Source of the DNA: JADKAC01 sp964492065
Lineage (GTDB): Bacteria > Bacteroidota > Bacteroidia > Chitinophagales > BACL12
DNA: 64,000 bases
Assembly (NCBI GenBank): GCA_964492065.1
Contig: CAZBHH010000006.1
Location: 62,001-126,000, forward strand
Direction: 5' to 3'
The notes under the pieces were generated by a model, which did not search any database, was not told the DNA's origin, and saw only the letters and a program-made list of their open reading frames with translations. This document shows, in pieces, positions 19,112 through 28,546 of the stretch (its first letter is position 1; every line of letters starts with the position of its first letter). The translations under genes were made by a program, and so were the position numbers.

Positions 19112-19314
19112 ATTGCCTTAAAACGGTAGCATTAATACTACAGTTCGTTTGGCGAAAATATAAATTTTTAATTAAGAAACTTCCTTTTAATACATATTGT
19201 TGGAGGGGAAACGGTTATTCTGTCCTAAAAGGGGAATAACCATGAAATTCTGCCGATATTTGCACACCGTAACTTACCTAAAAAAATCTGTATTATTTCA
19301 GAAATAACATCGAA

Positions 19315-22026
19315 ATGGATAAATATTCTTATATCAGTAATGCCGAGCCGGCGTACCTGGAACAATTATATGAGAATTACAAGAATAACCCGCTACAAAT
19401 AGATCGGGATTGGGCTAAATTTTTCGAGGGTTTTGATTTTGCACAGGAGAATTTTTCAACGAACGGGAAGGCTCGGGGAATCAGCGCCGATGAGTTTAAA
19501 GTATATAACCTGATTTTAGCATACCGGGAAAAGGGACACCTGATTGCAGACACCAACCCCATCCGGCCGCGAAAAGACAGGAATGCACAGTTGAAACTGG
19601 AACAACTCGGCTTCACCGAATCCGACCTCGACAAGCGGTTTTACGCATCCAAATTCATCGGCCTGGAATATGCAACGCTGGGCGAAATTATTGAAACGCT
19701 CAAACAAATATATTGCCGCACCATCGGATATGAATTTAATTACGTGTTGGAACCCGATGAAAAGCAATGGCTTTTGGAAAAAATTGAGGGGGAAGGCCGA
19801 AACATTCAACTCTCTACCGAAAAGCGCAAACGCATATTGCGCAAACTAAATCAGACAATTGTGCTGGAACAATTCCTGGACAAAAAATATGTAGGCCAGA
19901 AGCGATTCGGGCTGGAAGGCGGCGAAACCACCATTCCGGCATTAGACGCCATCATCCAAAAGGGCGCAGAATTAGGTGCCGAAGAGTTCGTATTTTGCAT
20001 GGCCCACCGCGGCCGTCTGAATATGCTCGCCAACATTATGGGGAAGACTTACGAGCACATTTTCAATGAGTTTGAAGGCGTTGCCATCCCGGACCTCACC
20101 ATGGGCGACGGCGATGTAAAATACCATCTGGGCTATTCCAGCCAGGTGACTACGCAAAGCGGAAAGAAAGTGCATTTAAAACTTTCGCCCAACCCTTCCC
20201 ACCTGGAGGCGGTAAATCCGGTAATGCAGGGATTTGTAAGGGCAAAGGCCGATGTGTTATACGATAAAAACTGGGACCGGATTGTTCCGGTTACCATTCA
20301 CGGCGATGCGGCGCTCGCCGGTCAGGGCGTAGTGTATGAAGTGCTGCAGATGAGCAAGCTAAGAGGCTATCGCACCGGCGGTACCCTGCACTTTGTGATT
20401 AATAACCAAATTGGGTTTACCACCGACTTCGTCGATGCCCGCTCCAGTAATTACTGTACTTCCATCGCCAGCACCGTACAAGCCCCGGTGATTCACGTGA
20501 ATGGCGATGACCCCGACGCAGTGGTGTTCGCCGTGGAACTGGCAACCGAATACCGTCAAAAATTCCACAAGGACTTCTTTGTGGATATGGTCTGCTATCG
20601 CAAACACGGGCATAATGAAGGCGACGATCCCAAATACACCCAACCCCAGTTATACAAATTGATAGAAAATCACCCGAACCCCAGGGAAATCTATGTCAAC
20701 AAACTGATTGCTTCCGAAGACTTCGATACGGCGATTGCAAAACGCATCGAAAAAGAGTTTTGGAACGACCTGCAGGCGAGGCTGGATATGGTGAAGGAAA
20801 AACCGCTGCCCTATATTCTCCAGGCGCCGGAAGAGGCGTGGCGACAATTGCGCAAGGATATTACGAAACAGGACTTTGAATCATCACCTCAAACGGGTAT
20901 CGGCAAGAAAAAACTGCAACTGGTGTTGGAGAACATGTATTACCTGCCCGAAGGGTTTACCCCACTGCCCAAAATCAGTAAATTATTTGAATCGCACCGC
21001 GAATTAATCAAAACCGGAAAAGTGGATTGGGCTATTGCCGAACTGGCCGCATACGCTTCCTTATTGCTCGACAAGAATGCGGTGCGCATCAGCGGGCAGG
21101 ATGTCAAGCGGGGGACATTTAGCCACAGGCATGCCGCCATTCGCGATGCAAATACCGATGAGGAAATCAACCGGCTGGACTACATCGCCAAAGACCAGGG
21201 CAAGTTTTATATTTTCAATTCACTGCTCAGCGAATTTGCCGTACTGGGATTTGAATTCGGTTATTCGCTTGCCAACCCACAGGCGCTGGTAGTGTGGGAA
21301 GCGCAGTTTGGCGATTTTGCCAACGGCGCCCAGACAATTATCGACCAGTTCATTACGGCATCTTTCAGTAAATGGCAGCGCATGAGCGGCATTGTATTGT
21401 TATTGCCTCACGGCTACGAAGGCCAGGGCCCCGAACACAGCAGCGCCCGCCTCGAACGGTTCTTATCGGCATGTGCCGAAATGAATATCATTGTCGTGAA
21501 CTGTACCACTGCCGCCAATTTCTTCCACGTGCTGCGCCGGCAAATGGCCTGGGATTTCAGGAGGCCGCTGGTGGTGATGAGTCCCAAATCACTATTGCGC
21601 AACCCATTGGTGCATAGTGATGTAAACGAACTTAGTTCGGGAAAATTCCTGGAGGTAATCGGCGATGTATATGCGGATACAAAAAAGGTGAAGCGCATAT
21701 TGCTGTGCAGTGGAAAGGTATATTACGATTTGCAGGAATACCAACAGGCAAACAAGAGAAACACTGTGGCCATCATCCGGCTGGAGCAGCTATACCCCTT
21801 CCCCGAACATCAATTAAAAGCGGTGTTGGCGCAATACAAACAATGCGAATTATTCTGGGTACAGGAAGAACCGTTGAATATGGGCGCCTGGTGCTATATT
21901 CTGAACCGCATGTGCGGCAACGGAATTAAATCCATCGCCCGCAAAGCCTCAGCATCGCCCGCATCCGGCTATGCAAAAGTGCATAAACAGGAACAGGCGG
22001 ATTTGGTGAAGGCGGCATTTGCATAA
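19315..22026 (+). CDS. sucA: 2-oxoglutarate dehydrogenase E1 component
   Basis: 903 residues, the usual length. It shows the SucA N-terminal E2-binding helix (YLEQLYENYKNNP, DWAKFFEGF) and the thiamine diphosphate domain (CMAHRGRLN, HGDAALAGQGVVYE, GDDPDA, RKHGHNEGDDP). The transketolase-like pyrimidine-binding domain follows (EAQFGDFANGAQTIIDQ, LLPHGYEGQGPEHSSARLE). It decarboxylates 2-oxoglutarate in the TCA cycle and transfers succinyl to the lipoyl group of E2, whose gene follows 56 bp downstream. Confidence 0.97.
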   Translation: MDKYSYISNAEPAYLEQLYENYKNNPLQIDRDWAKFFEGFDFAQENFSTNGKARGISADEFKVYNLILAYREKGHLIADTNPIRPRKDRNAQLKLEQLGFTESDLDKRFYASKFIGLEYATLGEIIETLKQIYCRTIGYEFNYVLEPDEKQWLLEKIEGEGRNIQLSTEKRKRILRKLNQTIVLEQFLDKKYVGQKRFGLEGGETTIPALDAIIQKGAELGAEEFVFCMAHRGRLNMLANIMGKTYEHIFNEFEGVAIPDLTMGDGDVKYHLGYSSQVTTQSGKKVHLKLSPNPSHLEAVNPVMQGFVRAKADVLYDKNWDRIVPVTIHGDAALAGQGVVYEVLQMSKLRGYRTGGTLHFVINNQIGFTTDFVDARSSNYCTSIASTVQAPVIHVNGDDPDAVVFAVELATEYRQKFHKDFFVDMVCYRKHGHNEGDDPKYTQPQLYKLIENHPNPREIYVNKLIASEDFDTAIAKRIEKEFWNDLQARLDMVKEKPLPYILQAPEEAWRQLRKDITKQDFESSPQTGIGKKKLQLVLENMYYLPEGFTPLPKISKLFESHRELIKTGKVDWAIAELAAYASLLLDKNAVRISGQDVKRGTFSHRHAAIRDANTDEEINRLDYIAKDQGKFYIFNSLLSEFAVLGFEFGYSLANPQALVVWEAQFGDFANGAQTIIDQFITASFSKWQRMSGIVLLLPHGYEGQGPEHSSARLERFLSACAEMNIIVVNCTTAANFFHVLRRQMAWDFRRPLVVMSPKSLLRNPLVHSDVNELSSGKFLEVIGDVYADTKKVKRILLCSGKVYYDLQEYQQANKRNTVAIIRLEQLYPFPEHQLKAVLAQYKQCELFWVQEEPLNMGAWCYILNRMCGNGIKSIARKASASPASGYAKVHKQEQADLVKAAFA

Positions 22027-22082
22027 GATCATTATCTTTAATTTTAAGAATACAACAATTCAAGTTATAGAACAGACAACGC

Positions 22083-23342
22083 ATGACAATAGAATTGAAA
22101 GTACCCGCAATAGGCGAATCCATCAGCGAAGTAACTTTGAGCAGATGGCTGGTGAAAGAAGGGGATTATGTGGAGACGGATCAGTCTCTCTGCGAATTTG
22201 AAAGCGATAAGGCCACGCTGGAATTTCCCGCCGAAAAACCGGGAGTGATTTCGCTAAAGGCATCGGAGGGCAGCGAGCTGAAAATCGGCGATGTGATTGC
22301 CCTGTTGGATACCTCGGCTAAAGCGCCTGTTGCAAAACAAAAAGCGACACAACAGGAAACAAAGCCCGCTGCGGAAGATAAAAAACAGGTGGAGAAAAAA
22401 CCGGCAGCAGAAAAAAAGGTCGTCGAACCGGTTACCGAAAAACCCGCAGTACACATCACGCCGTTGGCGGAGTCCATTGCCCGTGAAAACAAGGTGGATA
22501 TAGCAAAAATCACCGGCAGCGGAGCCGGCGGCCGCATTACGAAAGAAGATGTACTGGCGGCATTAAATAACGGTATGCATCTCAAAGATGTGGTGCATGC
22601 TATGAAGCGCAACAGCCGCGAAGAGCGGCCGGAAAAGGTGAGCAAACTGCGCAAGACCATTGCTAAGCGATTGGTGAGTGTGAAAAATGAAACGGCATTG
22701 CTCACCACATTTAACGAAGCGGACATGAGCGCCGTGATGGCTATCCGCGATAAGTACAAAGCAGCCTTCGAAAAAAAACACGGAATCGGCCTCGGCTTCA
22801 TGAGCTTTTTCGTCAAGGCGTGCTGTAATGCATTGATGGAATTCCCGGCCGTAAATGCCTATTGGAATGAAGATCAAATTCTGTATCACGACTACTGCGA
22901 CATATCCATTGCCGTCTCTACACCCAAGGGATTAGTGGTGCCGGTGATCCGCAATGCCGAGAGCAAAAGCATGGCCGAAGTAGAGGCGACGATAAAGGAT
23001 CTCGCCGTAAAAGGAAGAGATGGCACACTTACCCTGGAGGAAATGCAGGGAGGCACATTTACAATTACCAATGGCGGCGTATTCGGCTCGCTGATGAGCA
23101 CACCGATAATCAATGCGCCGCAGAGCGCCATTCTCGGGATGCACAAAATTCAGGAACGCCCGATTGCCATTAACGGACAGGTAGTAGTGCGACCGATGAT
23201 GTACCTCGCTTTGAGCTACGACCATCGCATCGTTGACGGGAAAGATTCGGTGAGTTTTTTGGTGCGCATTAAAGAACAACTCGAGAATCCAGAAGGCTTA
23301 TTAACAGGCGAAGATCCGGTTAAACTGTTATTGGATATTTGA
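22083..23342 (+). CDS. sucB: 2-oxoglutarate dehydrogenase E2 (dihydrolipoamide succinyltransferase)
   Basis: 419 residues. The lipoyl domain carries the acceptor lysine in FESDKATLE (about residue 42). An Ala/Lys/Pro-rich linker leads to the E3-binding domain (ITPLAESIARENKVD, GAGGRITKEDV), and the acyltransferase domain has the catalytic SYDHRIVDGKD near the C-terminus. It succinylates CoA and forms the complex core. A weak promoter-like TATCTTTA at 22033-22040 lies in the gap after sucA, so extra E2 transcription is possible. The E3 gene is not in the window. Confidence 0.97.
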   Translation: MTIELKVPAIGESISEVTLSRWLVKEGDYVETDQSLCEFESDKATLEFPAEKPGVISLKASEGSELKIGDVIALLDTSAKAPVAKQKATQQETKPAAEDKKQVEKKPAAEKKVVEPVTEKPAVHITPLAESIARENKVDIAKITGSGAGGRITKEDVLAALNNGMHLKDVVHAMKRNSREERPEKVSKLRKTIAKRLVSVKNETALLTTFNEADMSAVMAIRDKYKAAFEKKHGIGLGFMSFFVKACCNALMEFPAVNAYWNEDQILYHDYCDISIAVSTPKGLVVPVIRNAESKSMAEVEATIKDLAVKGRDGTLTLEEMQGGTFTITNGGVFGSLMSTPIINAPQSAILGMHKIQERPIAINGQVVVRPMMYLALSYDHRIVDGKDSVSFLVRIKEQLENPEGLLTGEDPVKLLLDI

Positions 23343-24364
23343 AAACCATCACATATAGTGCAATCCTCATTGTCTGTTGCACGCTGATTATTTGCGGCAA
23401 CTCATGCACCGGTCAAAAGGATATTATCGGTGTGATGTTCTATAATGTCGAAAATTTATTCGACACCATTGATTCACCGGGCATTGCGGATTCGGAGTTC
23501 ACCCCCCAATCCAAAAAGCACTGGAACACCGAACGCTATCGGACAAAACTCGAACACCTGGCATTGGTTATTGCTTCCAGGGGAGCGCCCTCGCTGGTCG
23601 GGCTGGCGGAAATTGAAAATAAACAAGTACTGGAGGATTTGATTGCTGTGGATGCCCTAAAAACGAGCAGCTATGCAATCGTACATTTCGATTCGCCCGA
23701 CGAACGGGGTATCGATGTCGCTCTGCTGTATAAGACCGCAGATATTACCATCCGGTCGGCGGAGCCCATTTTCGTCAATCTGCCCCGGGATGACGGCGGA
23801 ACCACCCGCGATATTCTTTTCATCAAGGCACACCTCAACCGGTTGCAACAAGACCTTTACATTTTTATTAACCACTGGCCATCGCGGGCGGGCGGAGAAC
23901 AGGAAACGCAATTACAACGGATTGTTGCCGCCAACACTTTGAAACACGCAATAGATTCACTGAATAACCGGCTTACAAATCCGGCAATTGTCATCATGGG
24001 CGATTTTAATGATACGCCTTCCGATGCGAGCATAACGGATATCCTGAATGCGAAAACCCAGATTGACACCAATTGCGGCGAGTGCCTGATAAATCTGGTG
24101 GCTAATCTGCAGGGTGCAAAGTACGGCAGCTATTTCTTTGACGGAAGCTGGCAATTACTCGACCAGATCATAGTTTCAGGAATCCTCGTTGGAACATCGA
24201 CACCCCGGGTGATTCTCAACAGTGTGCAGGTAGTCAAAAACGATTTTCAATTGTATAAAAACAAAAAGTACGGTTACCTGCCGAGCAAGACGTACAGCGG
24301 CTATACCTACCACGGCGGTTACAGCGATCACCTGCCGGTTTACATGGAAATACAGTTGAAATAA
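23339..24364 (+). CDS. Exported endonuclease/exonuclease/phosphatase-fold protein
   Basis: 341 residues. A TTG start overlaps the sucB stop by 4 nt; the next in-frame ATG lies past the signal sequence, so TTG is preferred. The N-terminus is a lipoprotein-like signal (LIICGNSCTGQ). Catalytic motifs of the EEP fold follow: MFYNVENLFDT, GLAEIENK (metal Glu), NHWPSR, VIMGDFNDTPSD and the final YSDHLPVYME (catalytic His). Relatives cleave phosphodiesters in nucleic acids or lipids, and the substrate is unknown. The position behind sucB looks like co-transcription rather than shared function. Confidence 0.85.
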   Translation: MKTITYSAILIVCCTLIICGNSCTGQKDIIGVMFYNVENLFDTIDSPGIADSEFTPQSKKHWNTERYRTKLEHLALVIASRGAPSLVGLAEIENKQVLEDLIAVDALKTSSYAIVHFDSPDERGIDVALLYKTADITIRSAEPIFVNLPRDDGGTTRDILFIKAHLNRLQQDLYIFINHWPSRAGGEQETQLQRIVAANTLKHAIDSLNNRLTNPAIVIMGDFNDTPSDASITDILNAKTQIDTNCGECLINLVANLQGAKYGSYFFDGSWQLLDQIIVSGILVGTSTPRVILNSVQVVKNDFQLYKNKKYGYLPSKTYSGYTYHGGYSDHLPVYMEIQLK

Positions 24365-25195
24365 TCACTCCGTAAATTCAATCATGAACCCGCCGCCGCC
24401 GGCGCCGCACAATTTCATGATACAGGTATCATACGTCAGTTTATTTTTCCAGATACCGCGGATTACCGGCGGTATGGCGAAGTTGAAATATTGCAACTGG
24501 AATTCGGACAGTTGGCGCAGCGATTCAAAAAACGATGTTTTATTATCGGCTATCATGGAGGCGATGCATTTGCTGTTGAGTAACAGAAGCGCATCGAAAA
24601 CTTCTGTGCGGAATATCTCATCTTTCATGCGCTGCTGAAATGTTTCCACCAATTGTCCGGTGAACCGGTGAATCGCCGTATCAAACAGCCGCATATGACT
24701 GAGCAATGGAATCGGGTGTTCCACGATACGGATATCGCCACCGGTAGTGATATGCAGCGGTTTTTTGACATAGCATACCAAGGGATCGAACCCGGAACTC
24801 TTGTGATGAAAAAAATCTTCCATACGCCCCAGTTCTTGTTGCAACCGTTTCATTTCGCCCGTATCCAAAGGCGATTTTGCAAACCTGTCGTAAACGGCGG
24901 CCACCACTGCCCCCGAACTGCCTGCCCCATAGCCAATCGGTATATTTGAGGCGATATCCAAACCCGATGTCAACGCATCCTGAAATGCATTCACATCAAT
25001 GATTTCTTTTAAATCATTCTCTTTGGCGAGATAGCCGGCAAATTGATCCAGGTACGGCTTAAATGCGGAAGGTGTGTCTGTCTTCTCTATCCATTGCGCC
25101 GCATAATCCGGGTAGGGAACGGCCAATGCCTCTCCATTTCTCAGGATGGTGTATTCGCCAAACAACAATATTTTAGAAGGATATACCTTTTCCAT
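24365..25195 (-). CDS. Mevalonate kinase-type GHMP kinase
   Basis: 276 residues. GHMP motifs are present in order: KILLFGEYTIL near the N-terminus, the phosphate loop PIGYGAGSSGAVVA, the SSGFDPLV segment typical of mevalonate kinase, and LCGAGGGGFMI near the C-terminus. It phosphorylates mevalonate in isoprenoid synthesis. It is the last gene of the mevalonate operon, and its ATG overlaps the upstream TAA (TAATG). Its stop codon abuts the stop of the convergent EEP gene with no base between. Confidence 0.85.
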   Translation of the reverse strand: MEKVYPSKILLFGEYTILRNGEALAVPYPDYAAQWIEKTDTPSAFKPYLDQFAGYLAKENDLKEIIDVNAFQDALTSGLDIASNIPIGYGAGSSGAVVAAVYDRFAKSPLDTGEMKRLQQELGRMEDFFHHKSSGFDPLVCYVKKPLHITTGGDIRIVEHPIPLLSHMRLFDTAIHRFTGQLVETFQQRMKDEIFRTEVFDALLLLNSKCIASMIADNKTSFFESLRQLSEFQLQYFNFAIPPVIRGIWKNKLTYDTCIMKLCGAGGGGFMIEFTE

Positions 25196-26238
25196 TACTC
25201 TTCGATAACCTGCACCGGGCCTTTACCCATATAGTCGTAAATAGGTGCGGGTGTTGCGCAGAATTTCAACAATTCCGACTGGATAAAATTGCGCACTTCT
25301 TTTTTCTCGTAATAGGGATAAATAACGTGCACATTCGGTCCGGCATCGAGGGTGAAGTACACCGGCAAATGTGTCTTTTCCCTAAACCGGCGTATCTTCT
25401 CAATGATGCTCAGGGTACCGGGCTGCAGCAAAATAAATGATGGATCGGATGTCATCATCAAGGCGTGCAATTCCAGGGCTTCTTCTTCAATAGTCTTCCC
25501 GAACAATTGCCAGTTGCCTTTTTGCAATGCCTGAAGTATGCGTTTCATGCGCAGTGTTGCATTGCGGTAGCGCAGCGCTGCCGACGGGTGATTCTGCATG
25601 AGCTTATGTCCGGCGCTGCTGGAAACTCTCTTTGCCTCGCCGCTCACTATGAGTATGGTGTCCTGTATTTCATTAAATGCCGTATGAAATTTTACAGGGT
25701 GTTTCACTGCGAATAAATCATTCGCTTTTTTAATATTCGGCGAATTACCCCATACGGCAAACTCGCCGAATACACTGCGTGCAGCGCTGCCTGATCCGAG
25801 ACGTGCATAATGCGAAGCCTGTTCATAAAACTTCTTTACCTGCACAGTATGTTTCGGCTGCATTAAGTCCAGCGAACACAGGCATAATGCCAGTGCAGAC
25901 ATCGATGAGGCGCTGGATGCAATACCGGCTGAATGCGGAAATGAATTTTCGGATGTGATTTTAATTTTATACTGTTGCAGCCAAGGGAAATCTGTTGATA
26001 CTTTGCTGAGATAGGCGAGGATTTTTTTGCCGAAAGCCGAATTTCTCTTCCCTTCAAATGTAAAGTCCGCTTCAATGGGAATATCTTTCTTCTTTGGCAG
26101 CAACACTACGCCGGTTTGGGTATATGCCTCATGCAATGTAAGCGACAACGACGCATTGTTTGGCAATTGATCGCCGTGTTTTCCCCAGTATTTTATCAAA
26201 GCGATATTGGATGGACTACGCCATGTAACCTGCATCAT
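25195..26238 (-). CDS. mvaD: Diphosphomevalonate decarboxylase
   Basis: 347 residues. It begins with SPSNIALIKYWGK, has the phosphate loop FPHSAGIASSASSMSALA, ARLGSGSAARSVFG, and the C-terminal TLDAGPNVHVI with the catalytic Asp. These are the features of classical MvaD, which makes isopentenyl diphosphate from mevalonate 5-diphosphate using ATP. This means the pathway here runs by the ordinary diphosphate route. The start (ATGATG) overlaps the preceding kinase stop by 4 nt. Confidence 0.95.
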   Translation of the reverse strand: MMQVTWRSPSNIALIKYWGKHGDQLPNNASLSLTLHEAYTQTGVVLLPKKKDIPIEADFTFEGKRNSAFGKKILAYLSKVSTDFPWLQQYKIKITSENSFPHSAGIASSASSMSALALCLCSLDLMQPKHTVQVKKFYEQASHYARLGSGSAARSVFGEFAVWGNSPNIKKANDLFAVKHPVKFHTAFNEIQDTILIVSGEAKRVSSSAGHKLMQNHPSAALRYRNATLRMKRILQALQKGNWQLFGKTIEEEALELHALMMTSDPSFILLQPGTLSIIEKIRRFREKTHLPVYFTLDAGPNVHVIYPYYEKKEVRNFIQSELLKFCATPAPIYDYMGKGPVQVIEE

Positions 26239-27149
26239 GTAAACAATATCATTTCGTTGTAATTCAAAATTGTATCAAACCCCTTGTCGCGAAAATACCC
26301 GCATATCTCCCGCGGCTCCATTTCTGCTGCCGCCATTACAAAATCGCCGCCCCAGGCGCCGAGTGATTTTACGACACCGGGGAAATCCGCAAACAGCGCC
26401 GACTGTATTTTTTCCCGCTGCAAAACATACTGCATCACATCTTCATGTTCCCGCAACAGCACCATAAAATCTTCAAACACATCGCAAAATAACAATGCCT
26501 CCGAAATTTCAGAAATAGTTTCCGCCTCTTCTTTCCACTGTTTTTTACCGGCGAGGAATCGTCGAACGGCGGTTTTTGAATCGCTTTTCTCATTGAGGTG
26601 AATAAAAAATATCTGCCCGGGAGAAGGCGGCGTAAAGTGCACCATATCCCAAATGGCACCTTCTGCATCCTTGCGGAACAAAATGGGGCGGTGTGCGCCC
26701 GCACAGGCGATGTCGTAGCCCGAACCGCCTGTTACTCTGGTATTAATCGCAATCGGATCGGTTTTACTCCACTGCGCAATGAGATGTATTAATGTCGAAC
26801 TGCTGCCCAGACCCCAATCGGCCGGAAACTGCAACCGCGAAGTCGCCTTGTGGTTGAGCAACTCATCCACAAAAGAGGGATTGGCTGAAATCGCCTGTTT
26901 GAGTACTTGCAACAGAATGCTGTCGCCGGCATGGACTTGCGCCAACAGCGACTGCCTGTCGAAAATGCCGTCAAACCAGGGGCTGCCATCTTGTTGCAGG
27001 CTTTGCCAGCGCAAGGGCGTTTCGTCGTGGTTTTCCACCTGCAGCGCCTGCCCGAATTTACACGGCGCCGCCAAAGCCAGAGCGCCTTGTAACACCAGAT
27101 ATTCACCCGAAATGAGCAGTTTGCCGTTTGCCGTAAAAGTGTGCACCAC
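26235..27149 (-). CDS. GYDIA-type GHMP kinase (probable phosphomevalonate kinase)
   Basis: 304 residues. It has the GHMP start ANGKLLISGEYLVL, the phosphate loop DWGLGSSSTLIHL, the name-giving GGSGYDIACAGA, and a C-terminal GAWGGDFVMAA. In Bacteroidota this family sits beside HMG-CoA reductase. In this operon mevalonate kinase and MvaD are already accounted for by other genes. By elimination it most likely phosphorylates phosphomevalonate, an inference from context rather than from a diagnostic residue. It starts 2 bp after the hmgA stop and overlaps mvaD by 4 nt. Confidence 0.8.
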   Translation of the reverse strand: MVHTFTANGKLLISGEYLVLQGALALAAPCKFGQALQVENHDETPLRWQSLQQDGSPWFDGIFDRQSLLAQVHAGDSILLQVLKQAISANPSFVDELLNHKATSRLQFPADWGLGSSSTLIHLIAQWSKTDPIAINTRVTGGSGYDIACAGAHRPILFRKDAEGAIWDMVHFTPPSPGQIFFIHLNEKSDSKTAVRRFLAGKKQWKEEAETISEISEALLFCDVFEDFMVLLREHEDVMQYVLQREKIQSALFADFPGVVKSLGAWGGDFVMAAAEMEPREICGYFRDKGFDTILNYNEMILFT

Positions 27150-27151
27150 AA

Positions 27152-28495
27152 TTAATTTTCGGGCGCTAAGTTCTGTTTTCTGTAGCTGTTTAAGAAATCC
27201 CGGACGTTGTGAAATGAAATTGTCTTATCGGCAAAATAGGCGAGCGCTTTTTCCACTTCGGCTTCGGAAGCGCCGAAGTGACTGAGCATATTCGTGAGGT
27301 GCATTTTCATATGCCCTTTCTGTATCCCCGATGTGACCAATGCCTTTATAGCGGCAAAGTTCTGTGCCAAGCCCACACAGGTGATAATTTTCATTAATTC
27401 CTTGGCGCCCGGGTTGCCCAAAATTTCAAGAGATCGTTTAGCCAGGGGATGCAGACGGGTAAGGCCGCCGATAGTTCCTACGGCTAACGGCATCTCCAGC
27501 CAGAATGTAAATTTCCCGTTTTCGATGGTGCAATTGCTCAGGCTGCGGTAGCTGCCGCTGCGACAGGCATAGGCATGACCACAGGCTTCGATGGCCCGGA
27601 AATCATTGCCCGTTGCCAGTATCACCGCATCGATACCGTTGAAGATACCTTTGTTATGCGTAGTGGCACGATACACATCGCTGCAGGCAATATTGACGGC
27701 GGTTCTGAATTTTTTCGCAAACTGCATGGCGTCGAGGTTAGCTTCCGGGAATGTGCCGAGGTCTTTCACATCGCACTCTACCCAGGCTTTTACAAGGCAT
27801 TCGGGCGTATAGTTGCTCAGGATGCTCATCACTATTTCCACTTTTTTTTCAGCTCCCGTAAAGTCGGGACAGGCGGCAACTTCTTCGCTGAGACATTCCG
27901 CAAATTGTTCCAAAATGGAATTGATGAAATTAGCGCCCATGGCATCGGCGGTTTCAAAATCCGCCTTGAGTTGGTAATAACCCGGCTCCATATGATTGCA
28001 ATCCACCAGTTCCAGCCCTTTCAAACCCCCGCCGCGGGCTTCCATATTTTTTGTCATCGGCGCCACTTCCGCCTTGAGTATGGGTTCTAACTCCAAATAA
28101 AACTGCCGGAGTTTATCGGGTTCTCCCCTCCAGATAAAATGCACATGACCCACTTTGGTGGTGGAGATCACTTTGGCGTGAAAACCGCCCCGTTCGCTCC
28201 AGAATTTTGCGGCGCTCGAAGCGGCGGCAACCACCGAGCTCTCCTCTATCACCATGGGCACCGCATAGCTGAAACCGTTGATTTTAAAATTGGGCGCTAT
28301 GCCGTAAGGGAGATAGAAGTTGGTGAGCGTATTTTCGCTAATGCCGTCAAATACTTTTTGCAATTCCGCATTGGCGTGCATATAACTTGAAAACTCCCTG
28401 GCAATATCCAATGGATTGCTCGTCAGGAAGTGCTTCGCCAGCCAGGTAATTTTTTCTGTTTTGCTTAATTTGGAAAATCCTTTAATCGTGGACAT
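27152..28495 (-). CDS. Hydroxymethylglutaryl-CoA reductase
   Basis: 447 residues. It has the substrate-binding ENTLTNFYLPYGIAPNF and EESSVVAAASSAA, a VECDVKDLG region, TTHNKGIFNGIDAVILATGND, and LPLAVGTIGG-like text near 365-372 (MPLAVGTIGGLT). It makes mevalonate from HMG-CoA. Length and lack of membrane helices point to the bacterial class II-like soluble type, though the cofactor (NADH or NADPH) is not clear. The isomerase gene ends 51 bp upstream. HMG-CoA synthase is not in the window. Confidence 0.92.
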   Translation of the reverse strand: MSTIKGFSKLSKTEKITWLAKHFLTSNPLDIAREFSSYMHANAELQKVFDGISENTLTNFYLPYGIAPNFKINGFSYAVPMVIEESSVVAAASSAAKFWSERGGFHAKVISTTKVGHVHFIWRGEPDKLRQFYLELEPILKAEVAPMTKNMEARGGGLKGLELVDCNHMEPGYYQLKADFETADAMGANFINSILEQFAECLSEEVAACPDFTGAEKKVEIVMSILSNYTPECLVKAWVECDVKDLGTFPEANLDAMQFAKKFRTAVNIACSDVYRATTHNKGIFNGIDAVILATGNDFRAIEACGHAYACRSGSYRSLSNCTIENGKFTFWLEMPLAVGTIGGLTRLHPLAKRSLEILGNPGAKELMKIITCVGLAQNFAAIKALVTSGIQKGHMKMHLTNMLSHFGASEAEVEKALAYFADKTISFHNVRDFLNSYRKQNLAPEN

Positions 28496-28546
28496 TACAC
28501 TTGGTTACTATTACGTTCAGGACTAAAATAGGCACTACAAAAACAA

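Noticed and set aside
24775..24800. T-arm-like text GATCGAACCC
   Set aside because: Inside the mevalonate kinase gene with no tRNA fold around it.
27575..28090. 171-residue open frame opposite HMG-CoA reductase
   Set aside because: It is a shadow of a strong coding gene, with no domain, start context or promoter.
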